DNA from: Elstera cyanobacteriorum
GTDB taxonomy: Bacteria; Pseudomonadota; Alphaproteobacteria; Elsterales; Elsteraceae
Direction: 5' to 3'
Assembly: GCF_002251735.1 (NCBI RefSeq)
Contig: NZ_NOXS01000029.1
Coordinates: 62,001 to 126,000 of the forward strand
DNA: 64,000 nt
Under the pieces are notes generated by a model. It did not search any database, was not told the DNA's origin, and saw only the letters and a program-made list of their open reading frames with translations. Below are positions 16,349-24,303 of the stretch, in pieces. The position numbers and the translations under genes were made by a program. The first letter of the stretch is position 1. Every line of letters starts with the position of its first letter.

Positions 16349-17800
16349 TTACGGTGCGGCCTGATAGGTGGTCTTCACCGTCGTGTAGAATTCCGCTGCG
16401 TAGCGACCTTGTTCGCGCGGGCCGTAGCTGGAGCCCTTACGGCCCCCGAACGGCACATGGTAATCGACCCCCGCCGTCGGCAGGTTGATCATCACCATCC
16501 CGGCCTGGGCGTGGCGCTTGAAGTGGGTCGCGTATTTTAGCGAGGAGGTGCAGATGCCCGACGACAGGCCGAATTCGGTATCGTTGGCAACGGCCAAGGC
16601 TTCTTCGTAGGTCTTGACGCGGACGACCGAGGCGACCGGGCCAAACACTTCTTCGCGGTTGATGCGCATCGCCGGGGCGGTTTCGGTAATCAGCGCCGGG
16701 GAGAGGTAGAAACCTTCGGTGTCCCGGTTCAGCCGCTCGCCGCCGCACACGACCTTACCGCCTTCCTGGCGGGCGATCTCGACGTAGTTAAGGTCTTGTT
16801 CCAACTGTGCTTCGGACGCGGCCGGACCCATTTCCGTCCCCGCCTTCAGCGCGTGATCGATTTTCAGCGCTTGCAGCTTTTCGGCCAGGGCTTCAACGAA
16901 CTTATCGTGGATCCCCTCGGTCACGATCAAGCGCGAGGAGGCGGTGCAGCGCTGGCCGGTGGAGAAGAAGGAGCCGTTGAGCGCGACATCGACGGCAACC
17001 GGCAGGGCAGCATCATCAAGAACCACGAGGGGGTTCTTGCCGCCCATTTCAAGCTGCACCTTCTTGCCGGTGGCAAAGGATTTAGCGCCGATGCTGCGGC
17101 CCGTGGCGACCGAGCCAGTGAAGCTGATCGCCGTGACTTTCGGCGAGTTGACGATGGTTTCGCCGACGACCGAACCCCGGCCCATGACGAGGTTGAAGAC
17201 GCCCTTCGGCAGCCCGGCTTCGTGCAGCAGCTTGGCGATTTCCCAGGCGCAGCCCGGCACGATGTCGGCGGGCTTCAGCACCACGCAGTTGCCGAACGCC
17301 AGAGCCGGGGCGATCTTCCAGGCCGGAATGGCGATGGGGAAGTTCCACGGCGTGATCATGCCGATGACGCCCAGCGGTTCGCGCGTAACGTCAATATCGA
17401 CGCCGGGGCGGACGGAGCCGAGGTGCTGGCCTTCGATGCGCAGGGCTTCGCCCGCAAAGAATTTGAAGATATAGCCCGCGCGCGCCGCTTCGCCGATGCC
17501 TTCGGCCAGCGGCTTGCCTTCTTCGCGCGACAGCAGGCGGCCAAACTCGTCCTTACGGGCCAAAATGGCGCTGCCGACCGCATCCAGAATATCGAAGCGG
17601 CGCTGGATCGTGCTGGTGGACCAGGCCGGGAAGGCGTCGTAAGCCGCATCAATCGCCGCTTCCGTCTGCGCGACATCGGCCTGGCTATAGAGGCCAACAA
17701 CATCCGCCACGTCAGACGGGTTAACGTTCGGTTGGGCCTTCGCGCCCAGAACCCAGTCGCCATTGATATAATTCGGGTATTGATTGTCGATGATCGACAT
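16349..17800 (-). CDS. Alpha-ketoglutaric semialdehyde dehydrogenase (ALDH family)
   Basis: 483 residues from ATG 17800, which has GAGGA 7 bases upstream. It is a complete aldehyde dehydrogenase: NAD site with ITPWNFPIAIP and FTGSVATGR, general base in LEMGGKNPLVV, catalytic cysteine in FFSTGQRCTASSR, and EEVFGPV. The FF-x-x-GQRCTASSR context and length fit KGSA dehydrogenases (AraE type), which oxidise 2-oxoglutarate semialdehyde to 2-oxoglutarate. It sits between the arabinose and uronate gene blocks, and the 4-hydroxyproline block makes the same intermediate. Succinate-semialdehyde dehydrogenase activity is an alternative. Confidence 0.85.
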   Translation of the reverse strand: MSIIDNQYPNYINGDWVLGAKAQPNVNPSDVADVVGLYSQADVAQTEAAIDAAYDAFPAWSTSTIQRRFDILDAVGSAILARKDEFGRLLSREEGKPLAEGIGEAARAGYIFKFFAGEALRIEGQHLGSVRPGVDIDVTREPLGVIGMITPWNFPIAIPAWKIAPALAFGNCVVLKPADIVPGCAWEIAKLLHEAGLPKGVFNLVMGRGSVVGETIVNSPKVTAISFTGSVATGRSIGAKSFATGKKVQLEMGGKNPLVVLDDAALPVAVDVALNGSFFSTGQRCTASSRLIVTEGIHDKFVEALAEKLQALKIDHALKAGTEMGPAASEAQLEQDLNYVEIARQEGGKVVCGGERLNRDTEGFYLSPALITETAPAMRINREEVFGPVASVVRVKTYEEALAVANDTEFGLSSGICTSSLKYATHFKRHAQAGMVMINLPTAGVDYHVPFGGRKGSSYGPREQGRYAAEFYTTVKTTYQAAP

Positions 17801-17831
17801 TTTCAGTCCTCGCTGCACAAGATCGTATCGC

Positions 17832-17852
17832 GGCGGAAACGAAGTTTCCGCC
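17832..17852. promoter_or_regulatory. Palindrome upstream of the KGSA dehydrogenase
   Basis: GGCGGAAAC-GAA-GTTTCCGCC, a perfect 9-base inverted repeat 32-52 bases before the dehydrogenase start. It may be an operator or a 5' leader hairpin. The remainder of the 17801-18033 gap shows no further clear signal. Confidence 0.4.
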
Positions 17853-18033
17853 TGGAAAAACGGATCGAACGTCGCCCATGGGGTGAACTAGGCGCAGCCA
17901 AACCGCGCGCATGCTGCAAAACCGGCGGCACGAAAGCAAGGCCGGGGGCAACATGGCACGGTTGCGGCGCCGCAAAAAAGCGCTTGCATCGCCCGAAACC
18001 TGATCTAAACAAGAACATATCAAGGGGGCAGCG

Positions 18034-18660
18034 ATGCAGAATGCAATGAGTCCGGCGGAAAGCGCGGCGGTTCAAGCGGCGGTCAGCGATTTGATCGCGG
18101 CGGAAACGCTGCCGATCAGCCTTGCCGCGCAATGGCTTGAAACCCCGCTGGGGCCGATGCTGGCGGTTGCCGGGGAGCGCGGACTGCATATTCTGGAGTT
18201 TCTCGACCGGGCGATCCTGTCGAAGGAGCTGACCCAGTTGCGGCGGGCGTTCGGCGGTGTCGCCTTCGGTCCGAATCCGGTCTTGACCGCGCTGGCCGGG
18301 CAGTTGGCAGAATATTTCGATGGCGCCCGCACGGACTTCGATCTGCCGCTGGCGCCAGTCGGCGGGGCTTTTCATCACAGCGTGTGGACGGCACTGCGCG
18401 GCATTCCTATTGGGGTAACCTGTTCGTACAAAGATCTGTCGCTGCGCCTCGGGAACTTGAAAGCCATCCGGGCGGTTGCCCAGGCCAATGGCGCCAATCC
18501 GATCAGCATTTTGATTCCGTGCCATCGGGTGATCGGCGCTGATGGCACCTTGGTCGGCTATGGCGGCAAACTCTGGCGCAAGCGTTGGCTGCTGGCGCAC
18601 GAACAGCGCCACGCCCCGGCGGAAACCGGGGCGCAACTCGGCCTGCCGGGGTTCGGTTAA
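18034..18660 (+). CDS. ogt: Methylated-DNA-[protein]-cysteine S-methyltransferase
   Basis: 208 residues. The C-terminal DNA-binding/methyltransferase domain shows VWTALRGIPIGVTCSYKDLS, the arginine-finger region AIRAVAQANGANPI, and the active site ILIPCHRVIGADG with the acceptor cysteine in PCHR. The N-terminal 100 residues form the usual small alpha/beta domain, so no AraC/Ada regulatory part is fused. The protein repairs O6-methylguanine by accepting the methyl group irreversibly. It is a single gene converging on udh with a 1-base gap; there is no functional link to the sugar genes. Confidence 0.93.
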   Translation: MQNAMSPAESAAVQAAVSDLIAAETLPISLAAQWLETPLGPMLAVAGERGLHILEFLDRAILSKELTQLRRAFGGVAFGPNPVLTALAGQLAEYFDGARTDFDLPLAPVGGAFHHSVWTALRGIPIGVTCSYKDLSLRLGNLKAIRAVAQANGANPISILIPCHRVIGADGTLVGYGGKLWRKRWLLAHEQRHAPAETGAQLGLPGFG

Positions 18661-18661
18661 G

Positions 18662-19468
18662 CTAGTTCTGCCGGTCATAATTCTGCGAACAGAACGGGCC
18701 GCCTTGGAAGCGCACGGCAATATCGTTCTGGTCCCGCTGGTCGCCGTTCGGCAGCAGCTTGGCGGCGAAGCGTTCGGCATTATCCTTCGGCGTCCAGCGC
18801 ACGTAGCGGGTTTTGCTATTGTCCCACCAGCCGCGATCATTGGCGGAGGCGCCGTAAATCACTTCGAACCCCAGTTCCGGCGCGGTCAGGCAGGCGTCGA
18901 TCAGGCTGAGAAGGTCGTCATAGGCCAGCCAGGTGGCGAGGTGGCGGGCATCCTTCGGTTCCGGGATCGAGGTGCCGATGCGCAGGCAGGCGATTTCCAG
19001 CCCATGTTTATCAACATAAAGACTGGCGAGATTTTCCCCAAAGGCTTTGGAGACGCCGTAATAGCCATCCGGTTTCATCACGCTCTCGGCATCAAGCCGC
19101 GTCGTGGTTTCGTGAAAGCCGATGACGTGGTTGGAGGAGGCGAAGACGATGCGCTTATTGCTGTTCCGTCGCGCCGACTCGAACATGTTATAGGTGCCAA
19201 GAATGTTCGACGCCATAATCCGATGAAACGGCGCCTCCACCGATTGCCCGCCGAAATGCACGATCGGTCCGGCTTGCGACACCAGCCGTTCGACCGCCAC
19301 CCCATCGGCAAGGTCACATTGCACGAAGGTTTCCCCCGGCAGCGGCGCTTCGATGGGGGCAATGTCGGAACTGATCAGCGCGCCATAGCGGGCCAGAAGC
19401 TGCGGCCGCAGCCAGCTTCCCAGGGCACCGGCGGCGCCGGTCAGCAGGACGGGTTTGGCGAAGGTCAT
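18662..19468 (-). CDS. udh: NAD-dependent uronate dehydrogenase
   Basis: 268 residues from ATG 19468, which has AAGGA upstream; longer frame starts at 19492 and 19570 lack one. It is an extended short-chain dehydrogenase with VLLTGAAGALGSWL, QCDLAD, the catalytic YGVSK motif (GYYGVSKAFGENLA) and the uronate-dehydrogenase landmarks IVHFGGQSVEAPF, VFASSNHVIGF, GASANDRGWWDNS and VRFQGGPF. It oxidises glucuronate or galacturonate to the aldarolactone. It follows a lactonase gene in the same orientation and faces kdgD and a TRAP transporter, making an oxidative uronate pathway. Confidence 0.94.
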   Translation of the reverse strand: MTFAKPVLLTGAAGALGSWLRPQLLARYGALISSDIAPIEAPLPGETFVQCDLADGVAVERLVSQAGPIVHFGGQSVEAPFHRIMASNILGTYNMFESARRNSNKRIVFASSNHVIGFHETTTRLDAESVMKPDGYYGVSKAFGENLASLYVDKHGLEIACLRIGTSIPEPKDARHLATWLAYDDLLSLIDACLTAPELGFEVIYGASANDRGWWDNSKTRYVRWTPKDNAERFAAKLLPNGDQRDQNDIAVRFQGGPFCSQNYDRQN

Positions 19469-19612
19469 CGGTCGGTCCTTAGCTGAAAGCATCGGGGCAG
19501 AAGAGCCTCCCAAAAAGACCGGAGGCGGGGACGCCGCCCCCGGCCAGGGAGGGGAGACCCGGCCCGCCACCAGGATCGGCGGGACCGGGGTAGGTTCCGG
19601 TGAGAGGCCGGA

Positions 19613-20515
19613 CTACAGGGAAAGCGGTTCACCGAAACGGGCGATAGGCGCGCCCGCGACAGTGACCGGCATCATGAACAGCCCGCCGGACTGCGGGGCG
19701 GCGGCGATCTTTTCGTCCGATAGGCCCGCGCGCAGACTGGTGAAAAACAGGGTTTTCAGGTCCGGGCCACCGAAGCACGGCATGGTCGGGGCGGGAACGG
19801 GCAGGGCGATCTTTTCGACCAGCGCGCCGGTGCGGTCGTAGCGATTAAGGCAGCCCGCCGAAACGCCGCAGGACCAATAGAAGCCCTCGGCATCACAGGC
19901 GCCGCCATCGGGGCGGCCGCTGGCTTCGTCGGGAGTGGCGAGGCGTGTGCGATTGTTGATGGCGCCGGTCTTCGGGTCGAAATCCCAGCGGTCCAGCCAA
20001 ATGCCGCGCGAGTCGGAATGGTACATCGTGCGGCCATCGGCGCTCCAGGCGAGGCCGTTGGAGACAGTGACGCCTTCCACCTTCTTTTCGGCCTTGCCAT
20101 CCGGCGTAACACGGTAGAGCGCGGCAATGGGCTGCTTGCCGCTAGGCCTATCGTCCATCGAGCCGACCCAGAAGGCGCCGTCCGGCCCCATTTTACCGTC
20201 ATTCAGGCGATTGGTGTCCACCCCCGGTTCGGGATCGACCAGCAAGGTCAGGCTTTCGTCGCGCGGATCGAAATAATGCACGCCATAGGGCAGGGCGACC
20301 AGGATGCGACCATCGGGGCACAGGCCGAGGGAGCCGATGGCGGCGGGGAGCGTCCAGCGTGTCACGTCCCGCCCGGTAAGATCGGCGCCGAGGCGGATGC
20401 GGGAGAGTTTGCCTGCCGGAATATCGACCCAATAGAGCGATTGGCTGGCCGCGTCCCAAACCGGGCTTTCGCCGACAGTGGCGCGATCATCGACAAGGCA
20501 GGTGACGGCGGACAT
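19613..20515 (-). CDS. SMP-30/gluconolactonase-family sugar lactonase
   Basis: 300 residues from ATG 20515 with a strong GAGGAAA site. The six-bladed propeller family shows GESPVWDAASQSLYWVDI at the start (metal Glu), NRLNDGKMGPDGAFWVGSMD, VSNGLAWSADGRTMYHSDS and RPDGGACDAEGFYW with the metal Asp. It hydrolyses aldono- or aldarolactones. As the first gene before udh it most likely opens the lactone made by Udh; hydrolysis of L-arabinonolactone from the nearby arabinose pathway is equally possible, since no other lactonase gene is visible in the window. Confidence 0.88.
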   Translation of the reverse strand: MSAVTCLVDDRATVGESPVWDAASQSLYWVDIPAGKLSRIRLGADLTGRDVTRWTLPAAIGSLGLCPDGRILVALPYGVHYFDPRDESLTLLVDPEPGVDTNRLNDGKMGPDGAFWVGSMDDRPSGKQPIAALYRVTPDGKAEKKVEGVTVSNGLAWSADGRTMYHSDSRGIWLDRWDFDPKTGAINNRTRLATPDEASGRPDGGACDAEGFYWSCGVSAGCLNRYDRTGALVEKIALPVPAPTMPCFGGPDLKTLFFTSLRAGLSDEKIAAAPQSGGLFMMPVTVAGAPIARFGEPLSL

Positions 20516-20573
20516 GCGGTTTCCTCGTAAAATCGGGCGGGGTTGGCCCCGTCTTGCTGCCCGAGCCTGCGCC

Positions 20574-20702
20574 AACTTGTTATAGTTGTCAAACATCCTC
20601 TCGGTGGAGAGGCTGATAGGGCACGCGGCTTGTGGCGGGCGGCGATTTCTTTCTATACTCATCATAGGGCAGGCCGACAAGCCCTAACTTGTTATGATAA
20701 GT
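20574..20702. promoter_or_regulatory. Control region with repeated AACTTGTTAT sites
   Basis: Between the lactonase and divergent gntR there are two copies of AACTTGTTAT: at 20574-20583 (continuing AGTTGTC) and at 20686-20695, where ACTTGTTATGATAAGT (20687-20702) is an imperfect 16-base palindrome with 12 symmetric positions. A related AACTTGTATGATGACA lies upstream of kdgD at 21626-21641. The spacing and symmetry suit a GntR/FCD regulator controlling both directions; which regulator binds is inferred from adjacency. Confidence 0.5.
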
Positions 20703-20712
20703 GAGCCCCGAT

Positions 20713-21441
20713 ATGGCCGAACTGCGCCGCCGCGAAACCCTAACCACCCGTCTCGTCACCCTGCTGACCGACCGGATCGCCGATGGCACCTATCCGCGCG
20801 GCGAAAAACTGCCCAGCGAGCAGGAAATGATCGACGAGTTTGGCGTTAGCCGGACGGTGGTGCGCGAGGCGATTGCGACCTTAAAGGCGGGCGGGCTGGT
20901 TTCTACGCATCAGGGCATTGGCGCCTTCGTTTTGCAGGCGGAAACCGTGCCGCCGTTCCGCATCGAAGAAACCCAGCTTGATGTCGTCCGCGAAGTCCTG
21001 TCAGTGCTGGAACTGCGCATCGGGTTCGAGGCAGAAGCGGCGGCCCTCGCGGCCCAGCGCCGCCAGCCCGAGCATTTGGCGGCGATGCGTGCGGCGCTCG
21101 ATCAGATGCAGGCGGCGATTTCCGAAGGGGAAGACGCGGTAGAGGCCGACCTCGCCTTTCACCGGGCGATTGCCGAGGCGACGGAAAACAAGCATTTCCT
21201 CAATTTCTTCAACTACCTCGGGGCTTTGCTCATTCCGCGGACCCGCCTGCAAACCTTCCGCTGTCAGGATCAGTCGCGCATTGCCTATTTAGCCCGGGTG
21301 AATGGTGAGCATGAGGCGATCTATGCAGCCATCGAACGTCAGGACGGCGATTCCGCCCGCGCCGCCATGCGCGTGCATTTGGCGGGAAGCCGGGAGCGGC
21401 TGCGCCTCAGCCTGCGTGAAAGCAACGCTCTGCCAGCCTAG
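20713..21441 (+). CDS. GntR-family regulator, FCD domain (probable uronate-pathway repressor)
   Basis: 242 residues from ATG 20713; an in-frame GTG at 20701 lies inside the palindrome and is disfavoured. A winged helix of the FadR type (LVTLLTDRIADGTYPRGEKL, then EQEMIDEFGVSRTVVREAIATL) is followed by an all-helical FCD ligand domain (about 90-225) with the conserved metal-region residues DLAFHRAIAEATENKHFL. It sits between the udh-lactonase unit and kdgD-TRAP, and carries related DNA sites on both sides, so control of uronate/aldarate genes is the most likely function. Confidence 0.88.
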   Translation: MAELRRRETLTTRLVTLLTDRIADGTYPRGEKLPSEQEMIDEFGVSRTVVREAIATLKAGGLVSTHQGIGAFVLQAETVPPFRIEETQLDVVREVLSVLELRIGFEAEAAALAAQRRQPEHLAAMRAALDQMQAAISEGEDAVEADLAFHRAIAEATENKHFLNFFNYLGALLIPRTRLQTFRCQDQSRIAYLARVNGEHEAIYAAIERQDGDSARAAMRVHLAGSRERLRLSLRESNALPA

Positions 21442-21443
21442 AG

Positions 21444-21572
21444 CAAATCCCGAGCGGGTGCTCGATGCGCTTTGCGCGTCAAACGCGCAGGCACCCGCGA
21501 CGACGCATTTGCATATAAAATAAAAGGGTTAGAGCGCTTGTCGTGAGCCAAAGCGAACGGAAAGCGCTCTAA
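21444..21572. repeat. Compound palindromic intergenic element
   Basis: Two inverted repeats follow the gntR stop. The first pairs GCAAAT and GCGGGTGC (from 21444) with GCACCCGC and ATTTGC (ending near 21512). The second is a perfect 11-base stem, TTAGAGCGCTT (21529-21539) and AAGCGCTCTAA (21562-21572). The paired GAGCAAAT/GAGCGCTT design resembles interspersed palindromic repeats seen in alphaproteobacterial intergenic regions. It may also terminate gntR transcription. The gap from 21573 to 21732 holds one regulatory-looking site (21626-21641) and the kdgD ribosome site. Confidence 0.55.
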
Positions 21573-21732
21573 GGCCAGGGTTGATCCTGTCAAAACAACA
21601 ATCCTTCAAGAAATTTTCAGAATCCAACTTGTATGATGACATAGGAGTGTGCATACTCCCCCTACCAGCCCCGACGCCGGTGCCGCGCGGCCCGCCGCCG
21701 CCCGTGACGCGGGGAGGATACCCGGAGGATTT

Positions 21733-22644
21733 ATGGACCCCCAAGCGCTTAAGACCGTGCTGGACAGCGGCCTGCTGTCCTTCCCGCTCACCGATTTCGA
21801 CGCGGACGGCAATTTCAACCCCGCGCCCTACCGTGCCCGGCTGGATTGGCTGAAGCCCTATGGTGCCTCGGCCCTGTTTGCGGCGGGCGGCACAGGCGAA
21901 TTCTTCTCGCTGACCCCTGCCGAGCATGAGGAGGTGATCCGCGTCGCCGTTGAAACCTGTAAGGACGATGTGCCGATCATCGCCGGGACGGGGTACGGCA
22001 CCCGCCTTGCCATCGATCTTGCGCGGCAGGCCGAAAAGGCCGGGGCGGCGGGCTTGCTGGTGCTGCCGCATTATCTGACCGAGGCCGATCAAGACGGCGT
22101 GCGCCAACACGTAACGGCAATCTGCAAATCGGTTGGCATCGGCGTCATCGTCTATAACCGCGCGGGGTGCCGTCTCGGGCCGGATGCGATTGCCCGGATT
22201 GCCGACGATTGCCCGAATTTCATCGGCTTCAAAGACGGTCTCGGCGAGATCGAACTGATGACGGCGATTTACCGCAAAATGGGCAGCCGTTTGGCCTACC
22301 TTGGCGGTCTGCCAACGGCGGAGCTTTATGCCGAAGCCTATAAGGCGATGGGCGTGCCGGTCTATTCGTCGGCGGTGTTCAACTTTATCCCGCGCACGGC
22401 GGTCGAATTTTACAAGGCCGTTGCTGAGGGTGATTCGGTGACGACCGGCCGGTTTCTCGACGAGTTTATTCTGCCCTATTCCAAAATCCGCAATCGCCGC
22501 GCGGGCTATGCCGTCAGCATCGTCAAGGCCGGGGCGACCCTGGTCGGGCGGTCAGCCGGGCCGGTGCGCACGCCGTTGGTCGATCTGACCCCGGACGAAG
22601 TGGCCGAACTGAAGGTTTTGATCGACAAACTCGGCCCGCAGTGA
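21733..22644 (+). CDS. kdgD: 5-dehydro-4-deoxyglucarate dehydratase
   Basis: 303 residues from ATG 21733 with GGAGG 6 bases upstream; the frame is open from 21649 but without a site. It is a DHDPS/NAL-family class I aldolase-fold enzyme with [12 protein letters not shown] (residues 50-60), the tyrosine of VIVYNRAG (Tyr141) and the Schiff-base lysine of FIGFKDGLG (Lys167). The N-terminus [15 protein letters not shown] is characteristic of KdgD, which dehydrates and decarboxylates 5-keto-4-deoxyglucarate to KGSA and CO2. It is the last aldarate-specific step before KGSA dehydrogenase. The aldarate dehydratases that would feed it are not in the window. Confidence 0.93.
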   Translation: MDPQALKTVLDSGLLSFPLTDFDADGNFNPAPYRARLDWLKPYGASALFAAGGTGEFFSLTPAEHEEVIRVAVETCKDDVPIIAGTGYGTRLAIDLARQAEKAGAAGLLVLPHYLTEADQDGVRQHVTAICKSVGIGVIVYNRAGCRLGPDAIARIADDCPNFIGFKDGLGEIELMTAIYRKMGSRLAYLGGLPTAELYAEAYKAMGVPVYSSAVFNFIPRTAVEFYKAVAEGDSVTTGRFLDEFILPYSKIRNRRAGYAVSIVKAGATLVGRSAGPVRTPLVDLTPDEVAELKVLIDKLGPQ

Positions 22645-22761
22645 TCCTTGTTGGTTTGTCCGACAAGAAACGAGAAGACGCCTACCCATTAAACCATCCA
22701 TGCCGAACCGCTCGAGCCAAGGCGATAAGCCATAGCGGTCGGCTTTCTTGGGAGAGAAACG

Positions 22762-23733
22762 ATGACGCTGACCCGTTTACTGGCGACGGCTTCCGTCGCT
22801 ATGGCCCTGGCGCTGCCCGCCGCCGCCCGTGATTTCCGCTCCTCCGACGTTCACCCGAAGGAATATCCGACCGTTCAGGCGGTGATCCATATGGGCAAGC
22901 TGGTGTCGGAACGCACTGGCGGTAAATATGATGTGAAGGTCTTCCCGCAAAGCGCCCTGGGGTCTGAAAAAGACACGGTAGAGCAAACCAAGCTGGGCGC
23001 CTTGGACATGGTGCGCGTCAATACCGCCGTCTTCACCGCGATCGCGCCGGAAACCCTGGTGCCCTCGCTGCCGTTCCTGTTCAAGTCGAAGGACCATATG
23101 CGCCGGGTGCTGGACGGTCCGATTGGCGATGAAATTTTGGCTGCATTGGAACCGCAGGGCTTCATTGGGCTAGCATTCTACGATAGCGGTTCGCGCTCCA
23201 TCTACACGCCCGGTAAGCCGATTAAGTCGGTGGCCGATATGAAGGGTTTGAAGGTGCGCGTGCAGCAGTCCGACATGTGGGTATCGCTGATGCAGGCCCT
23301 GGGCGCCAATGCCACGCCGCTGCCCTATGCCGAAGTCTATACGGCGCTGAAAACCGGCGTGGTCGATGCGGCAGAAAATAACTGGCCGTCGTATGACACG
23401 TCGCGCCATTTCGAAGTCGCGAAATTCTACAGCCTGACCGAACATTCGATGGCGCCGGAATTACTCGTCTTTTCAAAGCGCGTATGGGATGGCCTTTCGG
23501 CGGACGAGCGGAAGATTATTAAGCAGGCGGCAAAAGAATCAGTCCCGCATATGCGCAAACTTTGGGACGAGCAGGAAGAAAAGTCCCGCAAGTTGGTCGA
23601 AGCCGCAGGGGTTACCATCGTTTCCGATGTTAACAAGCAGTCGTTTGCGGATGCTGTGAAGCCGGTTTATGACAAGTTTGCTTCCGATCCCAAGCTGAAG
23701 TCGCTGATCTCGCGGATCCAGCAGACCAACTAA
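22762..23733 (+). CDS. TRAP transporter substrate-binding protein (DctP family)
   Basis: 323 residues with a signal peptide (LLATASVAMALALPAAA, cleaved near residue 22) followed by a DctP fold: SSDVHPKEYPTVQAV, FPQSALGSEKDTVEQTKLGALDM, LRVRVQQS-like LKVRVQQSDMW with the carboxylate-binding arginine, and EVYTALKTGVVDAAENNWPSY. It would capture a sugar acid in the periplasm. GGGAG precedes the start. It directly follows kdgD and precedes the matching small and large membrane subunits, so galacturonate, glucuronate or an aldarate is the likely ligand. Confidence 0.9.
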   Translation: MTLTRLLATASVAMALALPAAARDFRSSDVHPKEYPTVQAVIHMGKLVSERTGGKYDVKVFPQSALGSEKDTVEQTKLGALDMVRVNTAVFTAIAPETLVPSLPFLFKSKDHMRRVLDGPIGDEILAALEPQGFIGLAFYDSGSRSIYTPGKPIKSVADMKGLKVRVQQSDMWVSLMQALGANATPLPYAEVYTALKTGVVDAAENNWPSYDTSRHFEVAKFYSLTEHSMAPELLVFSKRVWDGLSADERKIIKQAAKESVPHMRKLWDEQEEKSRKLVEAAGVTIVSDVNKQSFADAVKPVYDKFASDPKLKSLISRIQQTN

Positions 23734-23802
23734 GCATCGGCCTGGCCCTGGTATTGTGAAGGATGCCAGGGCCATTCCGTTCTGCCCGGATGGGAACCGA
23801 GA

Positions 23803-24303
23803 ATGTTTTTCGATCTTTTGACGCGGTTTAACGCCCGACTTGCCCGCTTCAGTATGTATTTTGCAGTCGCGGGGGTTTTTCTGCTCGTGGCCGTGGTGAC
23901 GTGGCAGGTGTTTGGGCGCTATGTGCTGAACGACACGCCAACCTGGGCCGAGTCGCTGGCGTTGGTCATCGTTTTGTATGTAACCCTGCTGGCCGCGTCA
24001 GTCGGCGTGCGCGATGCGGGCCATATTGGGATGGAATCGCTGCTCATTCTCTTGCCTGAAAAGCCCCGCCATGCCTTAGAGGTGGTGATCCACTGTCTAA
24101 CGGCGGTATTTGGGGTGATGATGGTCTGGCACGGCGGGCATCTGGCCTTGTCGGTTATGAGCTATCAAATTCCCATTCTGCATATCTCCGAAGGTTTCAA
24201 CCATCTGCCGCTGGTGTTGGCGGGCGGCCTGATCGTGCTGTTTTCTATCGAGCATGTTCTGGCGCTGCTGCACGGCAAAGAGGTCATCCCGTCGTGGCAC
24301 TAA
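23803..24303 (+). CDS. TRAP transporter small permease (DctQ family)
   Basis: 166 residues with four hydrophobic segments. The family signature VVTWQVFGRYVLNDTPTWAES lies after the first helix, followed by RDAGHIGME. DctQ forms a membrane complex with DctM and uses the sodium gradient. The end of the gene overlaps the GTG start of dctM by 10 bases, so the two membrane subunits are coupled. The 69-base gap after the binding protein shows a weak dyad but no terminator. Confidence 0.9.
   Translation: MFFDLLTRFNARLARFSMYFAVAGVFLLVAVVTWQVFGRYVLNDTPTWAESLALVIVLYVTLLAASVGVRDAGHIGMESLLILLPEKPRHALEVVIHCLTAVFGVMMVWHGGHLALSVMSYQIPILHISEGFNHLPLVLAGGLIVLFSIEHVLALLHGKEVIPSWH

Noticed and set aside
16796-18049. 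Long open frame (417 codons) opposite the KGSA dehydrogenase
   Set aside because: It lies antisense to a complete ALDH gene with all motifs; composition is that of a shadow frame.
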